Translations under genes and position numbers: made by a program
Origin: Sphingobacteriaceae bacterium
GTDB lineage: Bacteria > Bacteroidota > Bacteroidia > B-17B0 > Aurantibacillaceae
DNA length: 36,313 nucleotides
Reading direction: 5' to 3'
NCBI GenBank assembly: GCA_023251725.1
Contig: JAHEYG010000027.1
Coordinates: 1 to 36,313 of the forward strand
Shown here: positions 1 to 8,068 of the stretch, one piece after another
Layout: each line of letters begins with the position of its first letter
Position numbering within the stretch: the stretch's first letter is position 1
Notes under the pieces: generated by a model
What the model was told of the DNA's origin: nothing
Seen by the model: only the letters and a program-made list of their open reading frames with translations
The model's database searches: none

Positions 1-476
1 ATGGCGTGGTAAAATCCGGAGAGGATGGTAAATTTCTTTATATTAGTTACGATATGATTGTTCCTTTTTTAGTGGAAGCCGTTAAACAATTAAAATCACA
101 AAACGATACTTTAAAACAACTTGTAAATAATTGCTGTAAAAGCAATAGCGGTAATCATAACGGTCAGGGAGGAAGGTTAACGAATTACAATTTTTCTGAG
201 AACAATACTTCGAGTGAATCATTTCTAATGCAAAACACTCCTAACCCGTTTAGCAGAGAAACAACCATCAAATATTTTATAGCCGAAAAAGAGGCTGTTT
301 CTTCAATGTTAATTTTCGATATGAACGGTAAACTTTTAAGAACCTTTAAATTAAATGGGTTCGGTAACGGTACAATGATTATCAATAGCAACGATTTTCA
401 GCCCGGAATGTATTTTTACAGCCTCATTATTAACAGCAAGGAAATTGACACGAAAAAAATGATTTTAACTGAATAA
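1..476 (+). CDS. 3' end of a secreted protein: S74-type chaperone tail plus T9SS sorting domain (5' truncated)
   Basis: The frame is open to the left edge, so the GTG at position 6 is not a real start and the gene begins outside the window. The first visible residues (VVKSGEDGKFLYISYDMIVPFLVEAVK, shown here in part: YDMIVPFLVEAVKQLK) match the end of the intramolecular chaperone (peptidase S74) domain of tail-fibre-like proteins, including its closing coiled-coil start. An Asn/Ser-rich linker follows, then a type A T9SS C-terminal domain (NPFSRETTIKY, GMYFYSLI, KKMILTE). Such proteins are exported through the Sec and T9SS routes and end on the surface or outside. Function of the missing N-terminal part is unknown. 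The S74 call rests on about 30 residues and is moderate; the sorting domain is clear. Confidence 0.7.
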   Translation, partial: GVVKSGEDGKFLYISYDMIVPFLVEAVKQLKSQNDTLKQLVNNCCKSNSGNHNGQGGRLTNYNFSENNTSSESFLMQNTPNPFSRETTIKYFIAEKEAVSSMLIFDMNGKLLRTFKLNGFGNGTMIINSNDFQPGMYFYSLIINSKEIDTKKMILTE

Positions 477-507
477 TTTGATTATTAAAAAAAATTTACT
501 ATCTTTA
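477..507 (+). promoter_or_regulatory. Bacteroidota promoter for the GH16 gene
   Basis: TTTG at 477-480, a spacer of exactly 19 bases, then TATCTTTA at 500-507, one base from the -7 consensus TAnnTTTG. The -33 element begins one base after the preceding stop codon. The -7 box ends only two bases before the ATG at 510, so the message should have almost no leader. Confidence 0.6.
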
Positions 508-509
508 AT

Positions 510-1817
510 ATGAAGAATTTTAAATATATTTTATTTGCATTGGTTTTAAAAGCAAATATTTTTAATTGCAAAGCGCAATTACCACCAAGCGATCCTGCTT
601 ATGCGATTACTTTTGGCGATGATTTTAACGACACTACCGGTTATTTTGGGAATAACATTGACACTAGTAAATGGTTAACGCGTCCGCCTTGGAATATTGG
701 TTCGCCTAAAGTAACACTCCAATATAAAGATGCCGCAAACATTACAAAATATGATACATTAGAAGTTCCCGGCTACGACCTTTTTTATCCGAAAGACACA
801 AATAACATTCATGTGATTCCGGGTACTCCTGGAGTTTGCAGATTAATAACAAGAAAAGGTTCTTATGCAAGTCAGTATTGGGATTTTGGTACACCGCCTT
901 ACTTCTTTAATCACTCATTCAAATATTCTAAAGGAGCCCTTTGCTCAAAACGTTTATTAAGGTATGGTTTTTATGAAATAAAATTCCGTTTACCTGCTTT
1001 GCCTCCACCCGATACGGCGCATAGTTTTATGCCGACTTGTTGGCTTTATGAACAGAATTATCCCCGTGCTCCTATACCCGCGGGTCATAATGAAATTGAT
1101 ATTTTTGAAATTGATATGTCTGAGCCAAATCGTTATGACTATACAAGTAGTTTGTATTACTCTAATAAATCAACTGTGAATGATACACTTGATATCGCCG
1201 ATCATCAAACTAAAATAGCGAATGTAAGTCCAAATTTGTGGCATACAGGTTCAGTATTTTGGGATCAGGACTCAATTGCATTTTTCTATGATGGTTTTAA
1301 GACCCGCGTTGAAAAAAATGTTGTATTTGGACCAACGAACAATTATAGTTGGCACGGAGACAGTTTGTGGCCTATGCGTACTTTTATTGAATCATATACT
1401 CCAAATGGTTTAATGTATCAGTTCTATCATCAAGTTGCCGGATTACCCCATCCTCAAAGAGCCGATACTGCTCAAATGCAATTTCCTTTCGTTTACGAAA
1501 TTGATTATTATAATGTTTGGCAATTAAAAACTGACTGTAGCAATAACAAAATCTATCTAAACACCACAACCGCAACTTTTAATAGCCAACTTTATAAAAG
1601 TTTAACCATTGGGGGTATAGGCGGCAATTGCGATTTTACAGGAAGCGGAAAAGCATCTGCTCTCGGGGTTGATTATGTCTTGTTAGATGAAGGCACTGCT
1701 GTTGGAACTAGTACTGAGTTTTACGCAAATATTTTAAAGTGTCCAGAAAATGCTAATATATATGTAAATAAAATTGAACCGGCTCCTCCGGGAATAATGA
1801 AACCAAATCCTAAATAA
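510..1817 (+). CDS. Secreted glycoside hydrolase family 16 (beta-glucanase-like)
   Basis: 435 residues. An N-terminal signal peptide (cleavage likely after KA at about residue 22) precedes a concanavalin-like GH16 fold. The family's catalytic motif ExDxxE is present as EIDIFE, with Glu195 the expected nucleophile, Asp197 the helper and Glu200 the acid/base. The approach strands (SKRLLRYGFYEIKFRLP) and the closing strand (YEIDYYNVWQL, near residue 335) are typical. GH16 enzymes cut beta-1,3/1,4-glucans, agar, carrageenan or similar polymers; the substrate cannot be set from this sequence. About 85 extra C-terminal residues (from residue 350) form a Gly/Asn-rich module resembling the strand-rich spacers of Bacteroidota surface proteins. 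No T9SS sorting domain is present. The stop overlaps the next ATG (TAATG), suggesting coupled translation with the following T9SS protein. Confidence 0.82.
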   Translation: MKNFKYILFALVLKANIFNCKAQLPPSDPAYAITFGDDFNDTTGYFGNNIDTSKWLTRPPWNIGSPKVTLQYKDAANITKYDTLEVPGYDLFYPKDTNNIHVIPGTPGVCRLITRKGSYASQYWDFGTPPYFFNHSFKYSKGALCSKRLLRYGFYEIKFRLPALPPPDTAHSFMPTCWLYEQNYPRAPIPAGHNEIDIFEIDMSEPNRYDYTSSLYYSNKSTVNDTLDIADHQTKIANVSPNLWHTGSVFWDQDSIAFFYDGFKTRVEKNVVFGPTNNYSWHGDSLWPMRTFIESYTPNGLMYQFYHQVAGLPHPQRADTAQMQFPFVYEIDYYNVWQLKTDCSNNKIYLNTTTATFNSQLYKSLTIGGIGGNCDFTGSGKASALGVDYVLLDEGTAVGTSTEFYANILKCPENANIYVNKIEPAPPGIMKPNPK

Positions 1818-2494
1818 TGAAAAAAATAACTTTAATATTACTTTTTTCATTTTCGATTTCTAATCTGATTAGTCAAGTTGCGTTTGATAACCGGAATTGG
1901 GTTATTGGTAGGTATTATGGTAACTTAACTAGGATAAACATTTCTTATTCTACTACCGCGAATTGTCCTGTAGGGATGGATATTATTAAAATGGTAAGTG
2001 ACACCTTGCATTTATATATTCAGGACAGCACATGTTGGAATCCTTATTGGTCTACAATTTTTAATATGAGTACCGTTTTAAATGTTTCTAACGACAGCAC
2101 TTTAAGATATTTAAATACTGTTTATGGTAAGCTATATAGTACCGACAGTTTACATTTAGATTTTTATGTTACTGGTATGATTATTTATAAATATTCTTAC
2201 AGAATGAAAAAAGTGAAAAGTTATTGGATCGCAGCTAGTGTTAATGAATTAAAAAACATTGAGAATAATATTTTAATTTATCCCAACCCTTGTAGCGAAA
2301 AATTATTTGTAAAAAATATTGCCAATGCTGAAATAAAAAAATATTCACTTTTAAGTATTGAAGGCAGGGAAATTAATTTAAAGAAAATTAGTAAAGAAGA
2401 ATTTGATGTAAGCGATTTGCCTGCGGGTTTGTATTTTTTGCAATTGCAAACTAAAGAGGGAGTTTTAACAAAGAAAATTGTTGTTAGCCGGTAA
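1817..2494 (+). CDS. Small secreted protein with T9SS type A sorting domain
   Basis: 225 residues. A signal peptide (MKKITLILLFSFSISNLISQ) is followed by about 120 residues rich in Tyr, Thr and Ser with alternating hydrophobic positions, suggesting a small beta-strand domain that I do not recognise. The last 80 residues are a T9SS type A sorting domain (IYPNPCSEKLFV, LPAGLYFLQL, KKIVVSR). It starts one base inside the GH16 stop codon, so the two proteins are made from one message. An attractive but untested idea is that it anchors the GH16 enzyme, which has no sorting domain of its own, at the cell surface. Its stop lies two bases from the converging peptidase gene. Confidence 0.78.
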   Translation: MKKITLILLFSFSISNLISQVAFDNRNWVIGRYYGNLTRINISYSTTANCPVGMDIIKMVSDTLHLYIQDSTCWNPYWSTIFNMSTVLNVSNDSTLRYLNTVYGKLYSTDSLHLDFYVTGMIIYKYSYRMKKVKSYWIAASVNELKNIENNILIYPNPCSEKLFVKNIANAEIKKYSLLSIEGREINLKKISKEEFDVSDLPAGLYFLQLQTKEGVLTKKIVVSR

Positions 2495-2496
2495 CC

Positions 2497-4656
2497 CTAC
2501 TTCAAAATCTTCATCTCATTTAAAAGATAACCTGCTCCGGCAAATTTATCGATGATAAAAAGTGTGTAGCGAACATCCAAAACAATATTGCGGCACTGAT
2601 TAGGATTATACATTACATCGCTCATCGTTCCTTCCCAATTACGATCAAAATTAGTACCAATGAGTTCGCCCTTGCCATTTAAAACCGGCGAACCGCTGTT
2701 TCCTCCAGTTGTATGATTGCTTCCCGTAAAAGCAATATGCAATTTTCCGTTCTTATCAGCGTAAGCGCCGTAATCTTTTTTAGCATACAATTCTTTTAGT
2801 TTAGGAAACACAACAAACTCATCGCTTTTAACATTTTCTTTTTCCATTAAACCATCAATCGTTGTAAAATAATCGTAATGAACTCCATCGCGCGGCTCGT
2901 AATCATTTACTTTACCATAAGCCACACGCAAGGTTGAATTAGCATCTGGATAGAATTTTTTATCTTTAATTAATTCGCGCATGGCTTTTACATATTCTTT
3001 TTGCAAATCATTAATTTGTAATTCATCATAATTGGCTTGCGGAGAAACAGAAGTTTGATAATATTTTGAAACCGAATACGTCATTTGATAATACGCGTCC
3101 GACTCATAGGTTTTATAATTTTTTTCAAAGTCATCGAACATTACCTTCGCTTTGTCGTTATCAATAAAGCTTGAAGAAGAATATAAATATTTCGCCACTT
3201 GCTCTCCATTATTATTATTAGCAGTAAGTAGCGAATCTAAATAACGCGGGCGCGCCAATTTATCCACACCCTCCACATAAGCATTGAGCATAGCGATGCA
3301 AAGTTTATAATCGGTTTCCTTATTCATATTTTTAAACGGAATGGATTTTCTAAGATCCGCCAGCATTTTATCGAATTTATTTTCTTTACCGGCTTCTTTC
3401 TTTTTTACTTCGGCAAACAATCCAATAAAATTTTGAGTAAAGCGCACGCCGTCAATTCCCAATAAACACTCGTTGTAATAATCCATTTGCTTACTTAATA
3501 CCGAATACTCGCTATATAATTTCTTAAACTGATTAAACATATCCCTGTATTTTTCTTTCTTACCAGGAAAAGCAGAAGCCAATTCTAAAAACTTTTGTTC
3601 AAATACTTGTTTCTTTTCAACCGCATTGTATTTTTTTAATCCAATCATTTCTCCACTCCACTTCTTATAGTAATTTGCCACTCCCGCGTAAGCGTTGGCA
3701 TAAGCTAAACGCAAGGCTGTACTTTTTTTCATGTCTTCTTCCAATATAGATAATCTTTTTGCACGCAACGCTACTCTTCGCGGATTGGTTTCGTTTATCA
3801 ACATTTCTACAGCGTAAGAAGTTAAATATTCTTGTGTCCTTCCCGGGAAACCGTAAACCATTGTAAAATCACCTTTCTCATACCCTTTTAATGAAATAGG
3901 AATAGAATGTTTTGGTTTGTACGGAACATTATCCACCGAATAATCGGCCGGCTTATTATCTTTACCGGCATAAATCCGAAACAAAGAAAAATCGGCATTG
4001 TGTCGCGGCCACACCCAATTATCAGTCTCGCCCCCAAATTTACCTATGGAAGAAGGCGGTGCACCAACTAATCTTATATCGCGAAAAGTTTCGGTAACAA
4101 ATAAATAATATTCGTTGCCATAAAAAAACGGACGGATAAACGCACCATAATTCGTTCCCAGCATCGCTTCAGCTTCGAGCATTTTTATATTTCCTTTTAT
4201 AGCAGAGTCGCGCTGCACTTCCGAATAAGTTGCTTTTAAATTACCAAGAACTTTGGTTGTAACTTCGTCGATTCGATTGATAAAAGTAACCGTTAAACTT
4301 GGTGTATAAATTTCTTCGTTAGGTGCCATCGCCCAGAAACCGTTAGTTAAATAATCGTGTTCAACGGTACTGTGCATGGTGATAGAAGAATACCCACAAT
4401 GGTGATTGGTAAGAATTAATCCTTTTTCAGAAATTATTTCGGCAGTACATCCTCCGCCAAATTGTACAATGGCATCTTTTAAACTGGATTTATTTACACT
4501 ATAAATTTGTTCGGCCGTTAATTTGCATCCGTTTTTTTGCATGTCTTTAATATTTAAAGCCTGAAGCATTTGCGGAAGCCACATACCTTCATCGGCGATA
4601 CAAAAAATAGTTAGTACGGAAAAGTGAATAGTTAAGAGTATTTTTTTGATTAACAT
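2497..4656 (-). CDS. S46 family dipeptidyl peptidase, DPP11-like (acidic P1)
   Basis: 719 residues with an N-terminal signal peptide. S46 peptidases remove dipeptides from peptide N-termini in the periplasm of Bacteroidota that feed on protein. The catalytic triad is visible: His85 in TNHHCGY, Asp222 in WPRHNADFSLF and Ser654 in GGNSGSPV. Length and residue numbers closely follow Porphyromonas DPP7/DPP11 (His85, Asp227, Ser655). The S1 pocket residue lies 18 after the catalytic Ser; in the family Gly there marks DPP7 (hydrophobic P1) and Arg marks DPP11 (Asp/Glu P1). Here it is Arg672 (in FDRNWEGT), so cleavage after Asp/Glu is predicted. The gene stands alone, transcribed leftward, preceded by a repeat array; I see no clear promoter. 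Confidence 0.9.
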   Translation of the reverse strand: MLIKKILLTIHFSVLTIFCIADEGMWLPQMLQALNIKDMQKNGCKLTAEQIYSVNKSSLKDAIVQFGGGCTAEIISEKGLILTNHHCGYSSITMHSTVEHDYLTNGFWAMAPNEEIYTPSLTVTFINRIDEVTTKVLGNLKATYSEVQRDSAIKGNIKMLEAEAMLGTNYGAFIRPFFYGNEYYLFVTETFRDIRLVGAPPSSIGKFGGETDNWVWPRHNADFSLFRIYAGKDNKPADYSVDNVPYKPKHSIPISLKGYEKGDFTMVYGFPGRTQEYLTSYAVEMLINETNPRRVALRAKRLSILEEDMKKSTALRLAYANAYAGVANYYKKWSGEMIGLKKYNAVEKKQVFEQKFLELASAFPGKKEKYRDMFNQFKKLYSEYSVLSKQMDYYNECLLGIDGVRFTQNFIGLFAEVKKKEAGKENKFDKMLADLRKSIPFKNMNKETDYKLCIAMLNAYVEGVDKLARPRYLDSLLTANNNNGEQVAKYLYSSSSFIDNDKAKVMFDDFEKNYKTYESDAYYQMTYSVSKYYQTSVSPQANYDELQINDLQKEYVKAMRELIKDKKFYPDANSTLRVAYGKVNDYEPRDGVHYDYFTTIDGLMEKENVKSDEFVVFPKLKELYAKKDYGAYADKNGKLHIAFTGSNHTTGGNSGSPVLNGKGELIGTNFDRNWEGTMSDVMYNPNQCRNIVLDVRYTLFIIDKFAGAGYLLNEMKILK

Positions 4657-4672
4657 GTTATGGATTGTTTAT

Positions 4673-4833
4673 TTCTGGTTACTTATTACTGGTTACTGCC
4701 TACTGCCTACTGAATACTGAATACTGAATACTGAATACTGAATACTGATTACTGCCTACTGAATACTGATTACTGCCTACTGTTTACTGCCTACTGTTTG
4801 CTGCCTACTGTTTACTGCCTACTGTTTACCGGT
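4673..4833. repeat. Degenerate heptamer array, 23 units, core TACTG + NN
   Basis: From 4687 to 4833 there are 21 successive 7-base units in unbroken phase, almost all TACTG followed by a variable pair (GT, CC, AA, AT or TT). Variants are TGCTGCC at 4799-4805 and TACCGGT at 4827-4833. Two more weakly matching units (TTCTGGT, TACTTAT) extend it to 4673. Five adjacent TACTGAA copies lie at 4708-4742. The array fills most of the 219-base gap between the end of the MFS gene and the start of the peptidase gene. No spacer-repeat alternation exists, so it is not CRISPR. Whether it acts in transcription ending, recombination or DNA binding is unknown. Confidence 0.95.
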
Positions 4834-4875
4834 TTCTTGTTTCTTGTTCTGTATTTATTATTTTTTGATTGCGCT

Positions 4876-6072
4876 TTAAACTTGCTTAATCTTTTTTGCG
4901 ATAACTAAAGTAAGCAATGTTGCGCATATAGCAATATATCCTACTATTGGGTAATTTTGAAGTTCGCCTTTATCGTTATTCGTGATAATAAATCCACCCA
5001 CGAGGGTTATTATTCCCAACGTAAATTGCTGTAAAGCGGCATTTAGTCCCATAAAACTGCCCCGGTATTGTGGCAAAACTGCAGAGGTCACAATGGCCTG
5101 AACGGGAATCATTCTTCCGCCGGATCCTACAAAAAATAGCGAACTCGCAATATAAAAAAACAATAAATTATGTGTTTCCAAATTGGTAATTAAATACAAG
5201 GGCACAATTGCCACGCAACTTAATACCACAAAAATTTTATACCTACCGAAACGATCAGCCAATTTTCCAATAAGCGGTGAACTTACTACCGAAAGCAAAC
5301 CACCAATTAAATACATTAAAGGCACATCGTTTTTTAAAGAAAATTTTAAATTATTTACTGTGTAATCGGTGATGTACGGAATGATTGCCATGTGTGCAAT
5401 GATCATTACTATTGGCAAAGAAAGTGCGATTCGCATGTTTCCATTGGTAAAAATAGCTTTATAAAAACCGACGGCGCTGTTTTTACTCTGTTTGTTTATA
5501 TGTGAAGTTACATTGGGAACAAAAAGAATCAGACAAACCAAAATAATAAATCCTAATGCGCAAATAACAAAAAAAGGCATTTGCCAGTTAAACGCATTTG
5601 CAATTACTAATCCCAATGGAATTCCGATGATAGAAGCCATAGCAAATCCCACCATTACAATTCCCATTGCCTGCGCACGGCGTTCATTAGGAATAATATC
5701 GCCAACAATCGCTAAAATTACCGAACCGCAAACACCACCGAATAAACCGGTAAAAATTCGGGAGATAAGTAAAATATTATATGTGGGAGAAATGGCGCAA
5801 AAAAAAGTTCCCAAAATAAAACCAATATATAAAATAATTAATATTTTTTTTCGATCGAATTTATCGGCCCAAAAAGTTGAAAAAAAAGCTGAACAGCCTG
5901 CCGCTAATCCAAAGGAAGAAACTAACCATCCGAAATGTCTCGTATCAATATCAAAAACATTTTTGAAGGTGGGCGCCAATGGCATCATAATCATTCCGTC
6001 GAGTATATTCGAGAATTGTACGAAAGCGAGCGTAAGTAAAATAAGTAATTCTTTACGGCTCATAAGACTCAT
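4876..6072 (-). CDS. MFS transporter (DHA1-like drug/metabolite efflux)
   Basis: 398 residues with about 12 membrane segments. The loop after TM2 carries an MFS motif A variant ([11 protein letters not shown]) and the second half repeats it as [13 protein letters not shown]. The length and the even two-half layout fit the proton-driven DHA1/AraJ-like group. The substrate cannot be inferred. The first ATG (6072) lies 20 bases inside the upstream PIN toxin gene; a second ATG at residue 4 (6063) still overlaps. It therefore probably shares a message with the toxin-antitoxin pair, which is unusual and may simply reflect insertion of that pair upstream. Confidence 0.8.
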   Translation of the reverse strand: MSLMSRKELLILLTLAFVQFSNILDGMIMMPLAPTFKNVFDIDTRHFGWLVSSFGLAAGCSAFFSTFWADKFDRKKILIILYIGFILGTFFCAISPTYNILLISRIFTGLFGGVCGSVILAIVGDIIPNERRAQAMGIVMVGFAMASIIGIPLGLVIANAFNWQMPFFVICALGFIILVCLILFVPNVTSHINKQSKNSAVGFYKAIFTNGNMRIALSLPIVMIIAHMAIIPYITDYTVNNLKFSLKNDVPLMYLIGGLLSVVSSPLIGKLADRFGRYKIFVVLSCVAIVPLYLITNLETHNLLFFYIASSLFFVGSGGRMIPVQAIVTSAVLPQYRGSFMGLNAALQQFTLGIITLVGGFIITNNDKGELQNYPIVGYIAICATLLTLVIAKKIKQV

Positions 6073-6529
6073 TTGTTTCTTTAAGCAAATTATTTAATAA
6101 ATCATCAGAAAGTCTGAAATTTGTACTTCTAATTTTTTCAATAATTGGTTTAATGGCCGAAATCAAACCGATTTGTTTTGCTTTCAGAATTAATCCTAAG
6201 GTTCCGGTAAAATCCAGATGCAATAACTCCGCCAGTTTTCTTGCCTTTAGATCATCTAATATTAAAAGCGAATTTTTATTGTTTAAACATAAAATCAAAG
6301 CACTTGCTTCGCCTTTATCAATATCTTTTTCCAGTACTTTAAAATAAGGAGTTTCATCAACTTCAATAACTGCAATCCAAGGAGGCAAAGGCTTGTTGAA
6401 TTCTTTTGCGATAATTGAAGTAGTGCAAACGTTATTAGAAATTTTTTTTAAAAATTCTAATTCGTTAATGTTATCCAATAAAATAAAACAGCTTGTATCG
6501 GCAATGATAAGATTATAATTTTGAAGCAT
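6053..6529 (-). CDS. PIN-domain toxin (DUF3368-like ribonuclease)
   Basis: 158 residues. PIN ribonucleases use a cluster of acidic residues to bind metal; here Asp11 (IIADTSCF), Glu43 (IAKEF), Glu74 (DKGEASAL) and Asp92/Asp93 (LILDDLKA) sit at the expected spacing. The DKGEASA and DDLKAR motifs point to the DUF3368 branch, which is typically paired with UPF0175 antitoxins, exactly as seen here: the antitoxin gene lies just upstream and overlaps it by 17 bases. The 3' end overlaps the MFS gene. Likely role is an RNA-cutting toxin kept silent by its partner. Confidence 0.8.
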   Translation of the reverse strand: MLQNYNLIIADTSCFILLDNINELEFLKKISNNVCTTSIIAKEFNKPLPPWIAVIEVDETPYFKVLEKDIDKGEASALILCLNNKNSLLILDDLKARKLAELLHLDFTGTLGLILKAKQIGLISAIKPIIEKIRSTNFRLSDDLLNNLLKETNESYEP

Positions 6530-6740
6530 CTCTTTTTACATCAGAAAAATTGTAATTAATGAAAGACACATTATAGTCTGAAAGCATTGCTGTAAAAGTG
6601 ACTTTTGTATGCCCCGCCATTTCGGCCGCTTGCCCGAGGGAAAGTTTACCGGCTTCATACAATTTTGCGCTTAAGAATTTCAACACATCTTTACTTTCCA
6701 AAGATAATTCATCAGGAATATTTAATATCAATTGACGCAT
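6513..6740 (-). CDS. UPF0175 family antitoxin
   Basis: 75 residues from the ATG at 6740 (MRQLILNIPDEL). The central helix-turn-helix-like stretch (AKLYEAGKLSLGQAAEMAG) is the hallmark of UPF0175 proteins, small DNA-binding antitoxins. A TTG two codons upstream (6746) lies inside the -7 box and cannot be the start. The C-terminus (YNVSFINYNFSDVKRD) probably contacts the toxin. It is the first gene of antitoxin-PIN-MFS and likely represses its own promoter, although no clear operator is seen. Confidence 0.8.
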   Translation of the reverse strand: MRQLILNIPDELSLESKDVLKFLSAKLYEAGKLSLGQAAEMAGHTKVTFTAMLSDYNVSFINYNFSDVKRDASKL

Positions 6741-6743
6741 ATA

Positions 6744-6751
6744 CAAATATA
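6744..6751 (-). promoter_or_regulatory. -7 box of the UPF0175/PIN promoter
   Basis: The bottom strand reads TATATTTG, an exact TAnnTTTG match, three bases before the ATG at 6740. No good -33 TTTG is found at the usual spacing, so this is a moderate call. Confidence 0.45.
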
Positions 6752-6757
6752 CAAATT

Positions 6758-8068
6758 TTATTTTATTCCTGCCATTTTTTTAGCATCCGTTTTAATTGCA
6801 GAATCCAATGAGATTTGCATATCATTTGATCTTTGCGTTGCCTTTTTTAATAATCCCGACTTCTCGCGAATTTGTTTGGCATACGACTGAATTAATTTAT
6901 TATTTTCGATGCGCGCATAAAATGTATTGGGAGAAGTATACATCTCATAAACATCCTGAATAAAAGTATTTCCAAAAGCTCCCAAATTCCCGTCGGAATA
7001 CAACAACATCACAATTTTATTTTGTTCAATAGCTTCTTTTAAATTTAATTGCCACACTTCAACTTTTTCGGTTTCACTCGGATTCGGAATTATTTTATTG
7101 TAATAATACCAGAATTGTCCGCCCGCGAAACAAGCTTGCGCTACTCCCATATAAACCGGTCCGTACCAATACGAATCGGAAATAGTTAACACGCGTGTTT
7201 GATTTTTAATGGAGTCTTGTTCAAACATTATTTCGGGATAAGCGAGTTTCATGTTTTGTTCGGGATTGGAATATAAATTCATACTCTTTAATGCATCGGC
7301 ATCGCGACTTCGTGAAGTATCTACCACATCAATTTTATTCCAAACAATATCGGGCATATCGCAATGATGTAATTTTTCCATGTAATGAATTATTGTATCA
7401 ACCGAAATGCACTCACCGTAATTACTCCAATGGTGCCCGAATTTAGGAAACAAAGCGTATGGCGTTGTCGATTTTAATTGATTGAAATAAGAATACAAAT
7501 CGAGATAATTAATTCCTAAATTTTTACATTGGGAGGAAAATCCCGCGTAATTAGTTGTTGTAACAGGATGTTTGTATTTATCTTCGATTTGTTCGGTGCA
7601 ATATTCGCCTTTGCCAGGCGCGAAGACCAACATTAAATCAATCCCTTTTTTCTTTAAGGTATCCTGAATTACTTTTGTTTTTTGCATTAAGCTTTTAATT
7701 TTTTCTTCACCAATATAATCATCACCAAAGGCCGAAAAAATATAGCTTTCGCTAAAAATGTAATTATCTTTCCCAATAACAAAACCATTTACCCTAATTT
7801 GATTGAACGCCTGATAATAAAACTGATTGTTTAAACGCACACACAATTCTTTAAATGCCCAATGATCGTTATTATAATCATCCATCTCATTTTGATAATT
7901 TCCAGCTAACCAATCATCACTTTTTAATTCTGGTTTCTTTTCAGTAATTACAATCCCAATTAAATTGGGCTTATTTTCTTTTTGCATAAAAGATAATAGC
8001 AAAGGAAAACTAATCGCTACAAAAGCAAAAATCACACTGGAATTAACTATTTTATTTTTCGCTGCCAT
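6758..8068 (-). CDS. AlgX/AlgJ-like SGNH-fold protein (polysaccharide O-acetylation partner)
   Basis: 436 residues with one N-terminal membrane segment (residues 10-28), the rest outside the cytoplasm. SGNH-type features are a Ser in TISDSYWYGP and a His in FGHHWSNYGE, plus the DHWAF motif typical of the AlgX/AlgJ/DHHW family. These proteins move acetyl groups onto extracellular polysaccharides, or help to, using acetyl passed across the membrane by an MBOAT partner. The partner gene lies directly upstream and its stop overlaps this start by one base (8068), so the pair is translationally coupled. The polymer modified is unknown; no polysaccharide synthase is nearby. Confidence 0.78.
   Translation of the reverse strand: MAAKNKIVNSSVIFAFVAISFPLLLSFMQKENKPNLIGIVITEKKPELKSDDWLAGNYQNEMDDYNNDHWAFKELCVRLNNQFYYQAFNQIRVNGFVIGKDNYIFSESYIFSAFGDDYIGEEKIKSLMQKTKVIQDTLKKKGIDLMLVFAPGKGEYCTEQIEDKYKHPVTTTNYAGFSSQCKNLGINYLDLYSYFNQLKSTTPYALFPKFGHHWSNYGECISVDTIIHYMEKLHHCDMPDIVWNKIDVVDTSRSRDADALKSMNLYSNPEQNMKLAYPEIMFEQDSIKNQTRVLTISDSYWYGPVYMGVAQACFAGGQFWYYYNKIIPNPSETEKVEVWQLNLKEAIEQNKIVMLLYSDGNLGAFGNTFIQDVYEMYTSPNTFYARIENNKLIQSYAKQIREKSGLLKKATQRSNDMQISLDSAIKTDAKKMAGIK

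Noticed and set aside
1076-1085. Palindrome ACCCGCGGGT in the GH16 gene
   Set aside because: Ten bases inside a conserved coding stretch with no flanking duplication or second copy; likely chance.
4673-4833. Possible CRISPR array
   Set aside because: Units are 7 bases, contiguous, and have no spacers; no cas genes are present.
5492-6097. 201-codon open frame on the plus strand
   Set aside because: It lies antisense to the MFS gene, is rich in Pro/Lys/Ile in the way antisense frames of membrane proteins are, and has no recognisable domain.
6741-6746. TTG start for the UPF0175 gene
   Set aside because: It falls within the -7 promoter box and would not be transcribed.
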